A stretch of 64,000 nt of DNA from a virus. The notes under the pieces were generated by a model that worked only from the letters and a program-made list of their open reading frames with translations, made no database searches and was not told where the DNA came from. Positions within the stretch are counted from its first letter, which is position 1. Every line of letters starts with the position of its first letter. The translations under genes and the position numbers were made by a program. The DNA lies in the IMG/VR virus record IMGVR_UViG_3300013115_000612, positions 44,151 to 108,150 of that record; one strand, given 5' to 3'. Of the stretch, positions 8,540 to 16,759 are shown one piece after another.

Positions 8540-9192
8540 ATAAAGACAAAAAAGCAATCGTTGTGGCGGGCTCAAGAGGCATCGGGAAAGCAATTGCCGA
8601 TGGAATTCGAGAACTTGGATACGATGTAGAAGCGCTATCCCGCACTGCTTTAGATACATCAAATTTAAAAAACGTTAAAAATTTCCTTGACAAAGGGCCA
8701 GAAACTGATATACTAGTATTAAATACCGGAGGTCCGCCCGCTAAAGATTTTTTTGATATAACGGAGGAAGACTTCAACAAATATTATAATCAGTTATTTT
8801 TAAGTTTCTGTCTTTTGCTACAGAAGGTAAAAATTAGGGATAATGGGTTTGTGTTTTTGGTATCTTCGTATAACATAAAAGAACCAAATCCAAAATTGAT
8901 ATTATCAAATTCTTATAGAATAGCTTTTACTAGTGTTCTAAAATCCGTTTCAAAATTATTTGCAGCGAGAGGGATTAATTGTATAAATATAGCCCCCGGA
9001 CCAATTAAAACAGATAGGCTTTATGCCTTGGTTGAAGACATCAACGTATTAGAAGAAAAGCTGCCACTTAAACGAGCGGCCGAACCTCACGAGATAGGGG
9101 ACTTTGTTAAATCCATTGTCGAAAACAATATTAAGTATTTAAATGGTGTAACAATTAATTTTGACGGTGGACACTCAAACTATATTTTATAG
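8536..9192 (+). CDS. SDR oxidoreductase with atypical active site (nonulosonate cluster)
   Basis: A classical-SDR fold protein of 218 residues. The glycine motif is VAGSRGIGKA at residues 10-19, LNTGGPPA replaces the usual NNAG, and IAPGPIKTDRL precedes the C-terminal NFDGGHS. The catalytic YxxxK reads SYRIAF, so the Lys is missing. This pattern (TGGPPA with a Tyr/Lys-poor active site) is known from a subgroup of SDR proteins resembling beta-ketoacyl reductases. In legionaminate clusters a PtmA-type SDR sits beside neuA and neuB genes, so a role in making the nonulosonate precursor is possible but not proved. Confidence 0.7.
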   Translation: MNKDKKAIVVAGSRGIGKAIADGIRELGYDVEALSRTALDTSNLKNVKNFLDKGPETDILVLNTGGPPAKDFFDITEEDFNKYYNQLFLSFCLLLQKVKIRDNGFVFLVSSYNIKEPNPKLILSNSYRIAFTSVLKSVSKLFAARGINCINIAPGPIKTDRLYALVEDINVLEEKLPLKRAAEPHEIGDFVKSIVENNIKYLNGVTINFDGGHSNYIL

Positions 9193-9216
9193 TATTAATA
9201 TTAGCGATCAATAAAG

Positions 9217-10041
9217 ATGAAAAAAACAAAAATAATTGCGGAAATAGGTATTAATCATAATGGCGATATTGATTTGGCAAAAAGACTAATTGATGCTGCC
9301 GTTGTAGCCGGCTGCGATTATGCAAAATTTCAAAAAAGAACACCCGATATTTGTGTACCAGATCATCAAAAGTCCAAGCTTAGAAAAACGCCTTGGGGCG
9401 AAATTCCATATATCGATTATAAAAAAAAGATAGAGTTTGAAAAAGATGAATATGATGAATTGTTTGATTATGTAAAAGGAAAACCAATAGAAATATTTGC
9501 ATCTGTTTGGGACAAGCCGTCTGTTGACTTTATGAAAACGTATGGAGGCCCTATGAAAATAGGCTCTGCAATGATAACAGATACAGAACTGTGTTCGTAT
9601 GCTAGAAAAAATACGGACTTGTTAATAATATCGACAGGAATGAGCACTGAATCCGAAATTGAAAAATGTGTCGATGCTTGCAGCCCAGATGTGATAATGC
9701 ATACAAATTCTACATATCCCAGTCCCGTTTCAGAACTAAATTTAAATTATATTAATTGGTTATTAGAGAAATGGAATTGTGATATTGGATATAGTGGACA
9801 TGAATATGGTTTAGTGACAACCTACGCAGCCGTAGTAATGGGGTGCAATTGGATCGAAAGGCACCTGACTTTAGATAGAACCATGTGGGGATCTGATCAT
9901 TCTGCATCAGTTGAACCTCATGGCTTTATTAAATTAGTAAAAGGAATAAGAGACATTGAAAGATCAATGGGTCCCCCAGCCTCGCAAAGAGTTTGTTTGG
10001 GAAGCGAGCTTTCAAAAAGAAACAGCTTGAGGAAAAAATGA
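9217..10041 (+). CDS. neuB: N-acetylneuraminate/nonulosonate synthase (NeuB-type, barrel only)
   Basis: NeuB condenses an amino sugar such as ManNAc with phosphoenolpyruvate to give a nonulosonate. This 274-residue protein carries IIAEIGINHNGD at 6-17, YAKFQKRTP at 35-43, FASVWDK, MHTNSTYPSP, IGYSGHE and WGSDHSAS, the last two including the expected metal-binding histidines. Typical NeuB is about 340-350 residues; here the SAF (antifreeze-like) domain is absent, and the protein stops at ELSKRNSLRKK, the normal hinge to that domain. A 24-base gap precedes the gene, one of the few in the cluster; I see no strong promoter there. Confidence 0.88.
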   Translation: MKKTKIIAEIGINHNGDIDLAKRLIDAAVVAGCDYAKFQKRTPDICVPDHQKSKLRKTPWGEIPYIDYKKKIEFEKDEYDELFDYVKGKPIEIFASVWDKPSVDFMKTYGGPMKIGSAMITDTELCSYARKNTDLLIISTGMSTESEIEKCVDACSPDVIMHTNSTYPSPVSELNLNYINWLLEKWNCDIGYSGHEYGLVTTYAAVVMGCNWIERHLTLDRTMWGSDHSASVEPHGFIKLVKGIRDIERSMGPPASQRVCLGSELSKRNSLRKK

Positions 10042-10688
10042 GCAAACTTAAAATTGAGATTGGTGGAGGGGCCCACCCACGCCCTGGATTTGAGCAGTTT
10101 GAGAGTGACGGCGGATTCAATATTATAACTGACGAAATACCATATGAGAACAATTCTATTGATGTGGTTTATATGTCTCATATTATTGAACATATACCGT
10201 TTTATTGTGCTCCTAACGTTTTAATTAAGATACACAAGAAATTAAAACCCGGAGGGTATCTTAGGGTGGTGTGCCCCGATTTAGAACAAATTATTGAGGC
10301 ATATATAAAAAAAGATTATCTTGCTTTTCCAGCTTATAAACACGAGATCTTCATCGACCCCGATGGACTGCTGCCGCCCATCGAGGGTGCTAGCGGAGGA
10401 AGTCTTAGGAATAAATGGGGCGGCATTCATCCTTTGAACGTCAAATTGGGTATTGGTGGACTTTTTCTTAATCAGATTTGCTCGCAGGCGCCTAATGGCA
10501 CGGGAGATTTAGATATATATTCTGGTGGACAGAAGGTTTCTAGCCAATCTCATATAAGTGCTTATGATTTTGAGATGATGCACAACTTGTTGAAATACGT
10601 TGGTTTTTCTAAAATTGATAGAACAGAAATAACTTCTTTTGATACTTGGAATAAACCGGGACAACTAGCGGTAAATGCGCGGAAATGA
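10038..10688 (+). CDS. class I SAM-dependent methyltransferase
   Basis: I start at ATG 10038, which overlaps the neuB stop and has GAGG 6 bases upstream; a longer form from 9993 would run inside neuB. The 216-residue protein has KIEIGGGAHPRPGFEQF (motif I) followed by DEIPYENNSIDVVYMSHIIEHIP, the classical post-I and motif IV region of the Methyltransf_11 group, and LKPGGYLRVVCPD as the following conserved turn. It should transfer a methyl group from SAM; the acceptor, probably a sugar or sugar nucleotide, is inferred from the neighbours only. Confidence 0.8.
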   Translation: MSKLKIEIGGGAHPRPGFEQFESDGGFNIITDEIPYENNSIDVVYMSHIIEHIPFYCAPNVLIKIHKKLKPGGYLRVVCPDLEQIIEAYIKKDYLAFPAYKHEIFIDPDGLLPPIEGASGGSLRNKWGGIHPLNVKLGIGGLFLNQICSQAPNGTGDLDIYSGGQKVSSQSHISAYDFEMMHNLLKYVGFSKIDRTEITSFDTWNKPGQLAVNARK

Positions 10689-10691
10689 AAA

Positions 10692-11006
10692 ATGAAAATT
10701 TTTGTTGACATTGATGAAACTATTTGCAAGTATTTGGGTGAGCGGCATTACCCGAGTGCTATCCCCATAAAAGAAAGAATACTTAGAATCAATGAACTTT
10801 ATGATGAAGGTCATGAAATTACGTATTGGACCGCAAGAGGGGCCCTGACCGGTATTGACTGGCTTGATATTACAAAAAAGCAGCTTAACGACTGGAACTG
10901 CAAGTATCATAAATTAAGCGTTGGCGAAAAGCCTGTATATGACTTATTGATATGCGATAAAGCGATCAATAGTAATGAATATTTTAAAAAAGAAGAGGCT
11001 GAATAG
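10692..11006 (+). CDS. small HAD-superfamily phosphatase-like protein
   Basis: At 104 residues this is a minimal HAD protein. The nucleophile motif is FVDIDETIC (Asp6 and Asp8), the second motif is YWTARG at about 45-50, and the acidic fourth motif is DLLICDKAINS near the end. The pattern resembles short phosphatases of capsule clusters that act on sugar phosphates. It could remove the phosphate from a nonulosonate 9-phosphate or a similar intermediate, but this is inference. The gene sits 3 bases after the methyltransferase stop. No cap domain is present. Confidence 0.72.
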   Translation: MKIFVDIDETICKYLGERHYPSAIPIKERILRINELYDEGHEITYWTARGALTGIDWLDITKKQLNDWNCKYHKLSVGEKPVYDLLICDKAINSNEYFKKEEAE

Positions 11007-11010
11007 CAAA

Positions 11011-11931
11011 ATGTTAGATCTTATTGTCTTTGTAAAGTCTTCAGGAGCCAACGTTAGACTTGATAATTTGTATGACATGGTTAATTCCTTTATTGTTAAA
11101 AATAAAAATTTAAATTATAAATTTTATTTTGCTGTTGACAGCGGGATAGAGAGTTCTCTAACGAATATGTTAAAAGAAATTAATCATGAGGACAAGATTT
11201 TAGATATTGTTACCACCAATAATTCGTGGGCAATTGATTTCAACATCTTTCTTGATACATATAAGAACGCATCAAAATGGTTGTTAATCACTCATGATGA
11301 CGTAGTGTTCGAAAGTGATGATTATTTCAATAGGATTACTGATGCCGTGAAAGGATACGAAGAGCAGATTGGGTGGGTAACTTCTACTAGTGAATATTAC
11401 TATAAATATGAAAGAAAAATGATCACTGATACCTTCCGTCCTGGTTTTTACAAAGATGCCGCCAATTGGGGCGCAATGTTTCAACTTCACACACGCGATT
11501 TAGATAAGCCTGATTATCCCAAAGGACCTGTAAAGATCCATGGACCAATGTCCGCAATTATGATAACAACAATGAAATCAATGCAAAAAATTGGATTTTG
11601 TGAAGATTGGACGCGCTATACTATGCTAATTGATGAAGACTGGTCCTTGGAAGCGCTAAAGAATAATTTATGGAACGTGTGGGTGCCACATATATATCAT
11701 CTACACCCTAATAGAAAAAATTTAAGAAAGGCGAATAATCGTTGGATGGAAGAAGCACACGCCGGCCTAAAGCAAAAATGGGGGTTTGATACAGGTAATC
11801 CCACAACTACAGGATGGGAACAAGGTGTCTCTATCCCTTTAGAGGATTTAAGAAAGATATATGAGAACACCAATATTCCTTGGTCTTCTTATCGAAACAG
11901 CTATGATTGGGAATATCTAGATGATGACTGA
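11011..11931 (+). CDS. putative GT-A glycosyltransferase
   Basis: I start at ATG 11011, 4 bases after the previous stop. The 306-residue protein has a GT-A pattern: LDLIVFVKSSG at the start, an acidic motif WLLITHDDVVFESDD around residue 90 that would bind metal, and FCEDWTRYTMLIDEDWSL, which recalls the ED-W catalytic region of polymerising glycosyltransferases. The C-terminal part is rich in Trp and Asn and ends with an acidic DWEYLDDD. There is no membrane segment. Function as a glycosyltransferase is supported by motif and position but the family is not identified. Confidence 0.6.
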   Translation: MLDLIVFVKSSGANVRLDNLYDMVNSFIVKNKNLNYKFYFAVDSGIESSLTNMLKEINHEDKILDIVTTNNSWAIDFNIFLDTYKNASKWLLITHDDVVFESDDYFNRITDAVKGYEEQIGWVTSTSEYYYKYERKMITDTFRPGFYKDAANWGAMFQLHTRDLDKPDYPKGPVKIHGPMSAIMITTMKSMQKIGFCEDWTRYTMLIDEDWSLEALKNNLWNVWVPHIYHLHPNRKNLRKANNRWMEEAHAGLKQKWGFDTGNPTTTGWEQGVSIPLEDLRKIYENTNIPWSSYRNSYDWEYLDDD

Positions 11932-12508
11932 TTTTTGGAAAAACATTTGGGATACTAAAGGTGATAGCGCCAGCACGGACCTGCTTTTCCTAGATGGCTA
12001 TGAACACTTAAATATTGAATTTAATAGCCAAGACCTTTGTGAGAAGATTGCGCACCTAGGCGAATTTGAATATGGAGAAAAAATCTTAGAGGTAGGCTGT
12101 GGCTGTGGATTTTTGGCTCGCGAATTCCAGATCCATTATGCATACACAGGTGTAGACTATTCAGAATCAATTATTAATAAACACAAACAACTGTTCCCGA
12201 CTCACTGTGTAGAGGTGGCGAATTCGGACAGGTTGCCTTTCGAAGATAATTCCTTCGATAGAGTTTTTTGCTTCGGACTTTTTCAATACCTGCCAAATGA
12301 AGAGCATGCAGCTAAAACAATAAATGAAATGCAACGGGTGTCACGGAATACAGTATTTCTAGGAGATCTTAAGGACTCCACCACTCGTCAAGAACACTTT
12401 GTTTTTCCAAAAGAGAAATTAGATGCCCAAGGCTTTAAAATGTCGGATTGCCTCTATGACGCGTCAGACGTCGAAAGGTATAACGCAGTTTACGGAGGAA
12501 ATAGATGA
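11921..12508 (+). CDS. class I SAM-dependent methyltransferase
   Basis: This 195-residue methyltransferase has motif I at ILEVGCGCGFLAREF (about residues 52-66), the ribose-binding Asp in YTGVDYSES, and LPFEDNSFDRVFCFGLFQYL as motif IV. It overlaps the upstream gene by 11 bases and the SGNH hydrolase downstream by 4. It is the third methyltransferase-like gene of the block, and unlike the one at 4209 it has every motif in standard form. Sugar O-methylation is the likely job, given the neighbours; the acceptor is unknown. Confidence 0.82.
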   Translation: MMTDFWKNIWDTKGDSASTDLLFLDGYEHLNIEFNSQDLCEKIAHLGEFEYGEKILEVGCGCGFLAREFQIHYAYTGVDYSESIINKHKQLFPTHCVEVANSDRLPFEDNSFDRVFCFGLFQYLPNEEHAAKTINEMQRVSRNTVFLGDLKDSTTRQEHFVFPKEKLDAQGFKMSDCLYDASDVERYNAVYGGNR

Positions 12509-13068
12509 TTTGGAATGAAATTTTGTGTTTAGGAGACTCCATCACATATGGGGCCCGCGACCGATATGGTCGCTCTTATCCTGCAGAATTAGGCAAAATT
12601 CTCTTTGAAGAAACTGGAGAATTTTATTATTGCCATAATTATAGTCAATGCGGAGACACTAGTTCAGATCTTCTAAGAAAGGCGTGGAACGCTACCAAAG
12701 GACACAAAGAAGCGAAGTTGGCGATCATTATGATTGGAACCAACGATACTCAAAGTGGCATACCTCCGGAAATTTATCGCGACAATCTCAGACAGATTGT
12801 TTCAATCACTAAGATTCATGGTAAGATACCTATTGTTGCCACTCTTCCGCAGTTGGGATTTACACCTTTATATTTAAAAAATTGTGATTATATTGATTTG
12901 TATAATAAAGTAATTTTAGAGCTATCGAAATCAATGGGCTTTGAAGTATGTGATATGAGTGACACAGAGAAATATTATATTGATAACGTACATTACACAC
13001 ATGAGGGCTATAATTTGCTAGCCCAAAAATTTGCAGATAAAATTTTAAGTTTACAAACAAGGAGATAG
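12505..13068 (+). CDS. SGNH/GDSL hydrolase (putative sugar O-acyl esterase)
   Basis: The 187-residue protein carries all four SGNH blocks: GDSITYG with the nucleophile Ser12, QCGDTSSD with Gly50, IGTNDT with Asn80, and DNVHYT with Asp160 and His163. Members of this fold cleave, or less often transfer, acyl groups on lipids and sugars. There is no signal peptide, so it is likely cytoplasmic or packaged. Next to methyltransferases and sugar-nucleotide enzymes, an acetyl-ester function on the glycan is the simplest proposal. Confidence 0.8.
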   Translation: MIWNEILCLGDSITYGARDRYGRSYPAELGKILFEETGEFYYCHNYSQCGDTSSDLLRKAWNATKGHKEAKLAIIMIGTNDTQSGIPPEIYRDNLRQIVSITKIHGKIPIVATLPQLGFTPLYLKNCDYIDLYNKVILELSKSMGFEVCDMSDTEKYYIDNVHYTHEGYNLLAQKFADKILSLQTRR

Positions 13069-13069
13069 A

Positions 13070-13897
13070 ATGGGTACTGGATATAGTGTAGGAGTAATTG
13101 GCGGAGGCTTTGTGGGTTCGGCCGTCGCCTTTGGATTTGGGAGTAGTAACTCGTATGATTTTGAAGTCAAGGTATATGACTTAGATCCCAACAAGAGCAC
13201 ACATTCATTTGAAGAAACGGTTACGCAATCAGACTTTATTTTTATGTGTCTCCCGACACCTTCGAGAGAAGACATGTCAATTGACCTTTCATACATAGAA
13301 AAGAGCATGGAACAAGTAAGCAAGCTGGTTGATCCGTTTGAACAAACAGTGGTTATTAAGTCCACTGTCATCCCTGGCACCTGTCGTAGGCTATCGAAAA
13401 AATATGGTCTTAACATCGTATCCAATCCTGAATTCTTGACCGAGAGACGGGCAAAATGGGACTTTATTAACGCTGCTCAAGTTGTAATCGGAAGCGATGA
13501 AAAGGATGCCGGCTCCAAAGTAAAGAGCCTTTATGAAAAAAGATTTTCGTCTATGAAATATTTGGTAACTGACAGCACCACTGCCGAATTTGTTAAGTAC
13601 ATGTTAAACTGTTTCTTTTCGGTTAAGTTAAGTTTTATGAATGAAATGTATCAAGTGGGACAGTCTTTTGGAGTAGATTGGGACGATGCGGTCACTGGAT
13701 TAGTATCTGATAGTCGCGTCGGTGATTCACACGTCACCGTTCCTGGCCCAGACGGCAAGTTTGGCTTTGGTGGCCATTGCTTCCCCAAAGATATTAATGC
13801 CATGATTAGATTTGCTGAGCGATTAGGGGTCGATACCAAGGTGTTGAAAGCAGCGTGGGACAAGAATTTAGATATTCGTGAGGAAAACTTGCGATGA
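13070..13897 (+). CDS. UDP-sugar 6-dehydrogenase, short form lacking C-terminal domain
   Basis: UDP-glucose/GDP-mannose/UDP-ManNAc dehydrogenases make uronic acids in two NAD-dependent steps. This 275-residue form shows the N-terminal glycine motif VIGGGFVGSA (9-18), LPTPS (61-65), STVIPGT (98-104), and the central helix with Lys176 and Asn180. The catalytic Cys237 lies in GFGGHCFPKD. It ends soon after, so the family's C-terminal third that closes over the UDP moiety (full length is about 400-450) is missing, with no sign of a frameshift remnant because the next gene starts in an overlap. With the WecB-type epimerase at 14838 it could make UDP-ManNAcA. Confidence 0.85.
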   Translation: MGTGYSVGVIGGGFVGSAVAFGFGSSNSYDFEVKVYDLDPNKSTHSFEETVTQSDFIFMCLPTPSREDMSIDLSYIEKSMEQVSKLVDPFEQTVVIKSTVIPGTCRRLSKKYGLNIVSNPEFLTERRAKWDFINAAQVVIGSDEKDAGSKVKSLYEKRFSSMKYLVTDSTTAEFVKYMLNCFFSVKLSFMNEMYQVGQSFGVDWDDAVTGLVSDSRVGDSHVTVPGPDGKFGFGGHCFPKDINAMIRFAERLGVDTKVLKAAWDKNLDIREENLR

Positions 13898-14841
13898 GAG
13901 TTTTAGTAACCGGTGCAAAAGGAGTTGTAGGCTCTAAATTGAGTGAAACTTTGACGTTAAAAGGCCATAGTGTTTTTGGTGTTGATTTGTTTCACGCTGA
14001 AGAACTCTATGGACACGGACTAGGAAAGGTAAAGAATGACAATTATTTTCGTTGTGATATCGGAGAATACAGGCAGATAAAAGATGTCATCGAATATGTT
14101 CAACCTGAGATTGTATTTAATTGTGCTGCTGAATTTGGGCGCTGGAATGGCGAACACTTCTATGAACAAGTATGGAAAAGCAACGCCATTGGTTTGAAGA
14201 ATATTATTAGGCTACAAGAGCAACACGGATTTAAACTTATACACTGTTCGTCATCCGAAGTGTATGGCGATTATAAAGATGTGATGTATGAAGATGTATT
14301 AGAAAAAATACCGATTAATCAAATGAATGATTACGCAATTTCGAAGAAAGTTAATGAAATGCAAATTAAAAACTCCCAGGTTATGTATGATACTCAAACT
14401 GTACTTATTCGTATTTTTAACACATATGGTCCTGGCGAATGGTATCATCCTTTTAGAAGTGTAAATTGTCTTTTTACGTACAATCTTTTACACAACAGGC
14501 CCATTACGGTTTTCAAGGGGCATACGCGAACGAGTACCTATATCTATGATTGTACTCGAACCATTTCAAACATTATTGATAACTTTAAGAATGGAGAAGT
14601 GTACAACATTGCTAGCCAAAGTCACCATACTATCGAAGAATTAGTAGAGATGATATTAAAAGCCACTGGCGCAGATCCAGGACTTGTTACTTATAAAGAA
14701 CACTTAGAAATTTTGACCACAAAAGATAAATTTGTAGATGCCAAAAAGGCTCGCTCGGATCTGGATCATCAAGATACAGTATCATTAGAGAAAGGCGTCC
14801 AGAAGACCGTTGAGTGGATGAAAGAATATTATAGATTATGA
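13894..14841 (+). CDS. NAD-dependent epimerase/dehydratase (extended SDR)
   Basis: An extended SDR of 315 residues with the dinucleotide loop VTGAKGVVGSKL, the DxxN-like NCAAEFGRW, SSSEVYGDY supplying the catalytic Ser, and NDYAISKKVNE as YxxxK. The C-terminal RTSTYIYDCTRTI and VYNIASQSHHTIEELV fit the sugar-binding domain of GalE/RmlB-like enzymes. It follows the dehydrogenase with an ATGA overlap and precedes wecB with another. It might epimerise or decarboxylate a UDP-sugar, and the precise reaction is not predictable here. Confidence 0.8.
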   Translation: MRVLVTGAKGVVGSKLSETLTLKGHSVFGVDLFHAEELYGHGLGKVKNDNYFRCDIGEYRQIKDVIEYVQPEIVFNCAAEFGRWNGEHFYEQVWKSNAIGLKNIIRLQEQHGFKLIHCSSSEVYGDYKDVMYEDVLEKIPINQMNDYAISKKVNEMQIKNSQVMYDTQTVLIRIFNTYGPGEWYHPFRSVNCLFTYNLLHNRPITVFKGHTRTSTYIYDCTRTISNIIDNFKNGEVYNIASQSHHTIEELVEMILKATGADPGLVTYKEHLEILTTKDKFVDAKKARSDLDHQDTVSLEKGVQKTVEWMKEYYRL

Positions 14842-15911
14842 AAAAAATAGTTCACATTGTAGGAACGCGTCCAAATTATGTTAAAGCAGCACCAGTAATT
14901 AATGCTATTAATTTTGGAACCCAAACGATCATCAACACAGGGCAACATTATGATAAAAGCTTATCGGCGGATATTATAAAGTCTCTAAATATGCGCCCTC
15001 CTGATATAAATCTAAATATCCCGAAAGGTTTAAATGTGTTCGATAGAATCTGCCATTTGCTGACAGATATTGCGCAACAACTGGCGGAAATAAAACCTGA
15101 TATTGTAATATTATATGGAGATGTGGACTCAACATTGGCGGGAGCGCTCGCAGCTACGCGCTTACTCATACCTACCGCCCATGTTGAAGCCGGCTTACGA
15201 AGTTTTGACAATACAATGCCTGAAGAAATAAATAGAAAGATTGTAGACAGATTAGCATCCATGCATTTTGTAACAGAAAAATCAGGAATTACCAATTTAA
15301 ATCATGAAGGTTTTAGCACCAGTGTGCACTTTGTGGGAAATACGATGATTGATTCTTTAGTTGCTGTCATGAATAGTGATTCATATAAAAAGTCTTCTTA
15401 TGAAAACGATGATAATATTTTATTGACTTGTCATCGCCCCTTCAATGTGGATACAGAAGACGCCCTACAGAATATATTAAAAATGTGTCAGTCTATTGAC
15501 GAAAAGATTGTCTGGCCAGTGCATCCCCGGACTGCACATAAAATGCAATCTTCTGAGAACCTATCGCAAGCTTTTAAGGATACTTCTAATTTGGAACTAA
15601 TTGAGCCTCTAGATTACTGTAATTTTTTAAAAATGATGGCAACTAGCCGCCTTGTGATTACAGATTCGGGAGGGATCCAAGAAGAAACAACATATTTAAA
15701 GATTCCCTGTTTAACGATTCGCCCCAACACCGAACGACCGATTACGGTTGAAATTGGAAGCAACATTTTGAGTTCATTTGAAGATGTTTCTTCTTATGTG
15801 GAGATGGCTTACAAGAACGAATATAAGACTTGCACACTTCCCCCTAAATGGGATGGCGCCGCCTCTACACGTATTGCTGAAAAACTTTTAAGTTTTATGG
15901 AGAAAATATAG
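14838..15911 (+). CDS. wecB: UDP-N-acetylglucosamine 2-epimerase (WecB-type, non-hydrolysing)
   Basis: The 357-residue protein is full length and typical: HIVGTRPNYVKAAPVI at 6-21, NTGQHYDKSLS, LYGDVDSTLAG, HVEAGLRSFDNTMPEEINR and TDSGGIQEE near residue 276. The sequence follows the WecB pattern, not NeuC. The likely product is therefore UDP-ManNAc, and free ManNAc for NeuB would need another step. It is preceded by two UDP-sugar oxidoreductase-type genes. The stop lies one base before the sulfotransferase gene. Confidence 0.9.
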   Translation: MKKIVHIVGTRPNYVKAAPVINAINFGTQTIINTGQHYDKSLSADIIKSLNMRPPDINLNIPKGLNVFDRICHLLTDIAQQLAEIKPDIVILYGDVDSTLAGALAATRLLIPTAHVEAGLRSFDNTMPEEINRKIVDRLASMHFVTEKSGITNLNHEGFSTSVHFVGNTMIDSLVAVMNSDSYKKSSYENDDNILLTCHRPFNVDTEDALQNILKMCQSIDEKIVWPVHPRTAHKMQSSENLSQAFKDTSNLELIEPLDYCNFLKMMATSRLVITDSGGIQEETTYLKIPCLTIRPNTERPITVEIGSNILSSFEDVSSYVEMAYKNEYKTCTLPPKWDGAASTRIAEKLLSFMEKI

Positions 15912-15912
15912 A

Positions 15913-16740
15913 ATGAGCGATAGAAGACATATTTCATTTGTAGGCATTAAAAGAAGTGGAAATCATGCAGTACAAAACTGGATTTTACATCAGATCCCAG
16001 AACCTATTTCAGTGATCAATAATCACCAATCTGATGCCGCAAAGCGAATTACTCACCCTGCAGATTTTGATGCACCATCACTGCACACGGGCGCCATGGA
16101 AAACGAATCGGCAATGTACACGTATGAAAATCTAAGCCTTCAAGGAACAGGCCATGGAACTCCAATGCATATTGATGACTTTAAAAAACTACCTCCCTAT
16201 AATTATTTGGCAAATATATTATTGTTGCGCGATCCGTTTAACAACTTGGCTAGTTTATACCAACACGCGCTGCGACGTCCCGGGATGGAGCCCCCTCATA
16301 TAAAGAACTTTATTATGTTGTGGAAAAGCTATGCGCACGAGTTTACAAATAATACCAATTTTTTGACACCCCTCGACACCGCCCTGAAGCCTGGAAAAGT
16401 GTGTATCTCTTATAATGAATGGTTTAAAAGCAAGCCATATAGACGTGGTATATCTCAACAATTAGGATTGTCATTCAATGATAATGGGCTACAATTCGTT
16501 AATGGATTTGGAAATGGAAGCAGTTTTGATGGTGGGCAGCTACAAGGAAACGCCCAGACAATGAACGTTCTTAATCGATGGCGTACCCTCGAAGATCCCC
16601 GAGACTCCAAAACGTTTCCTACATATCCATTTCGGGTCTTGTGGCCAGATGCGCTTAAAATATTAGCTCAAGAACGAGACCTAATGTGGTATGTTCAGAT
16701 GATATTTCCAGAAATTTTTGCAGAAGTAATAAGACAATAA
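15913..16740 (+). CDS. sulfotransferase-like protein
   Basis: A 275-residue protein with the two PAPS-binding regions of sulfotransferases. The first is a 5'-phosphosulfate-type loop, FVGIKRSGNHAVQNW at residues 9-23. The second is the 3'-phosphate region LLLRDPFNNLASL near residue 104. SYNEWF (about 160) also fits. It would move a sulfonyl group from PAPS to a sugar hydroxyl, although the acceptor is inferred only. It has no signal peptide. The gene is separated from the next by 19 bases. Confidence 0.72.
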   Translation: MSDRRHISFVGIKRSGNHAVQNWILHQIPEPISVINNHQSDAAKRITHPADFDAPSLHTGAMENESAMYTYENLSLQGTGHGTPMHIDDFKKLPPYNYLANILLLRDPFNNLASLYQHALRRPGMEPPHIKNFIMLWKSYAHEFTNNTNFLTPLDTALKPGKVCISYNEWFKSKPYRRGISQQLGLSFNDNGLQFVNGFGNGSSFDGGQLQGNAQTMNVLNRWRTLEDPRDSKTFPTYPFRVLWPDALKILAQERDLMWYVQMIFPEIFAEVIRQ

Positions 16741-16759
16741 CAATTATAGGATTTTAAAA

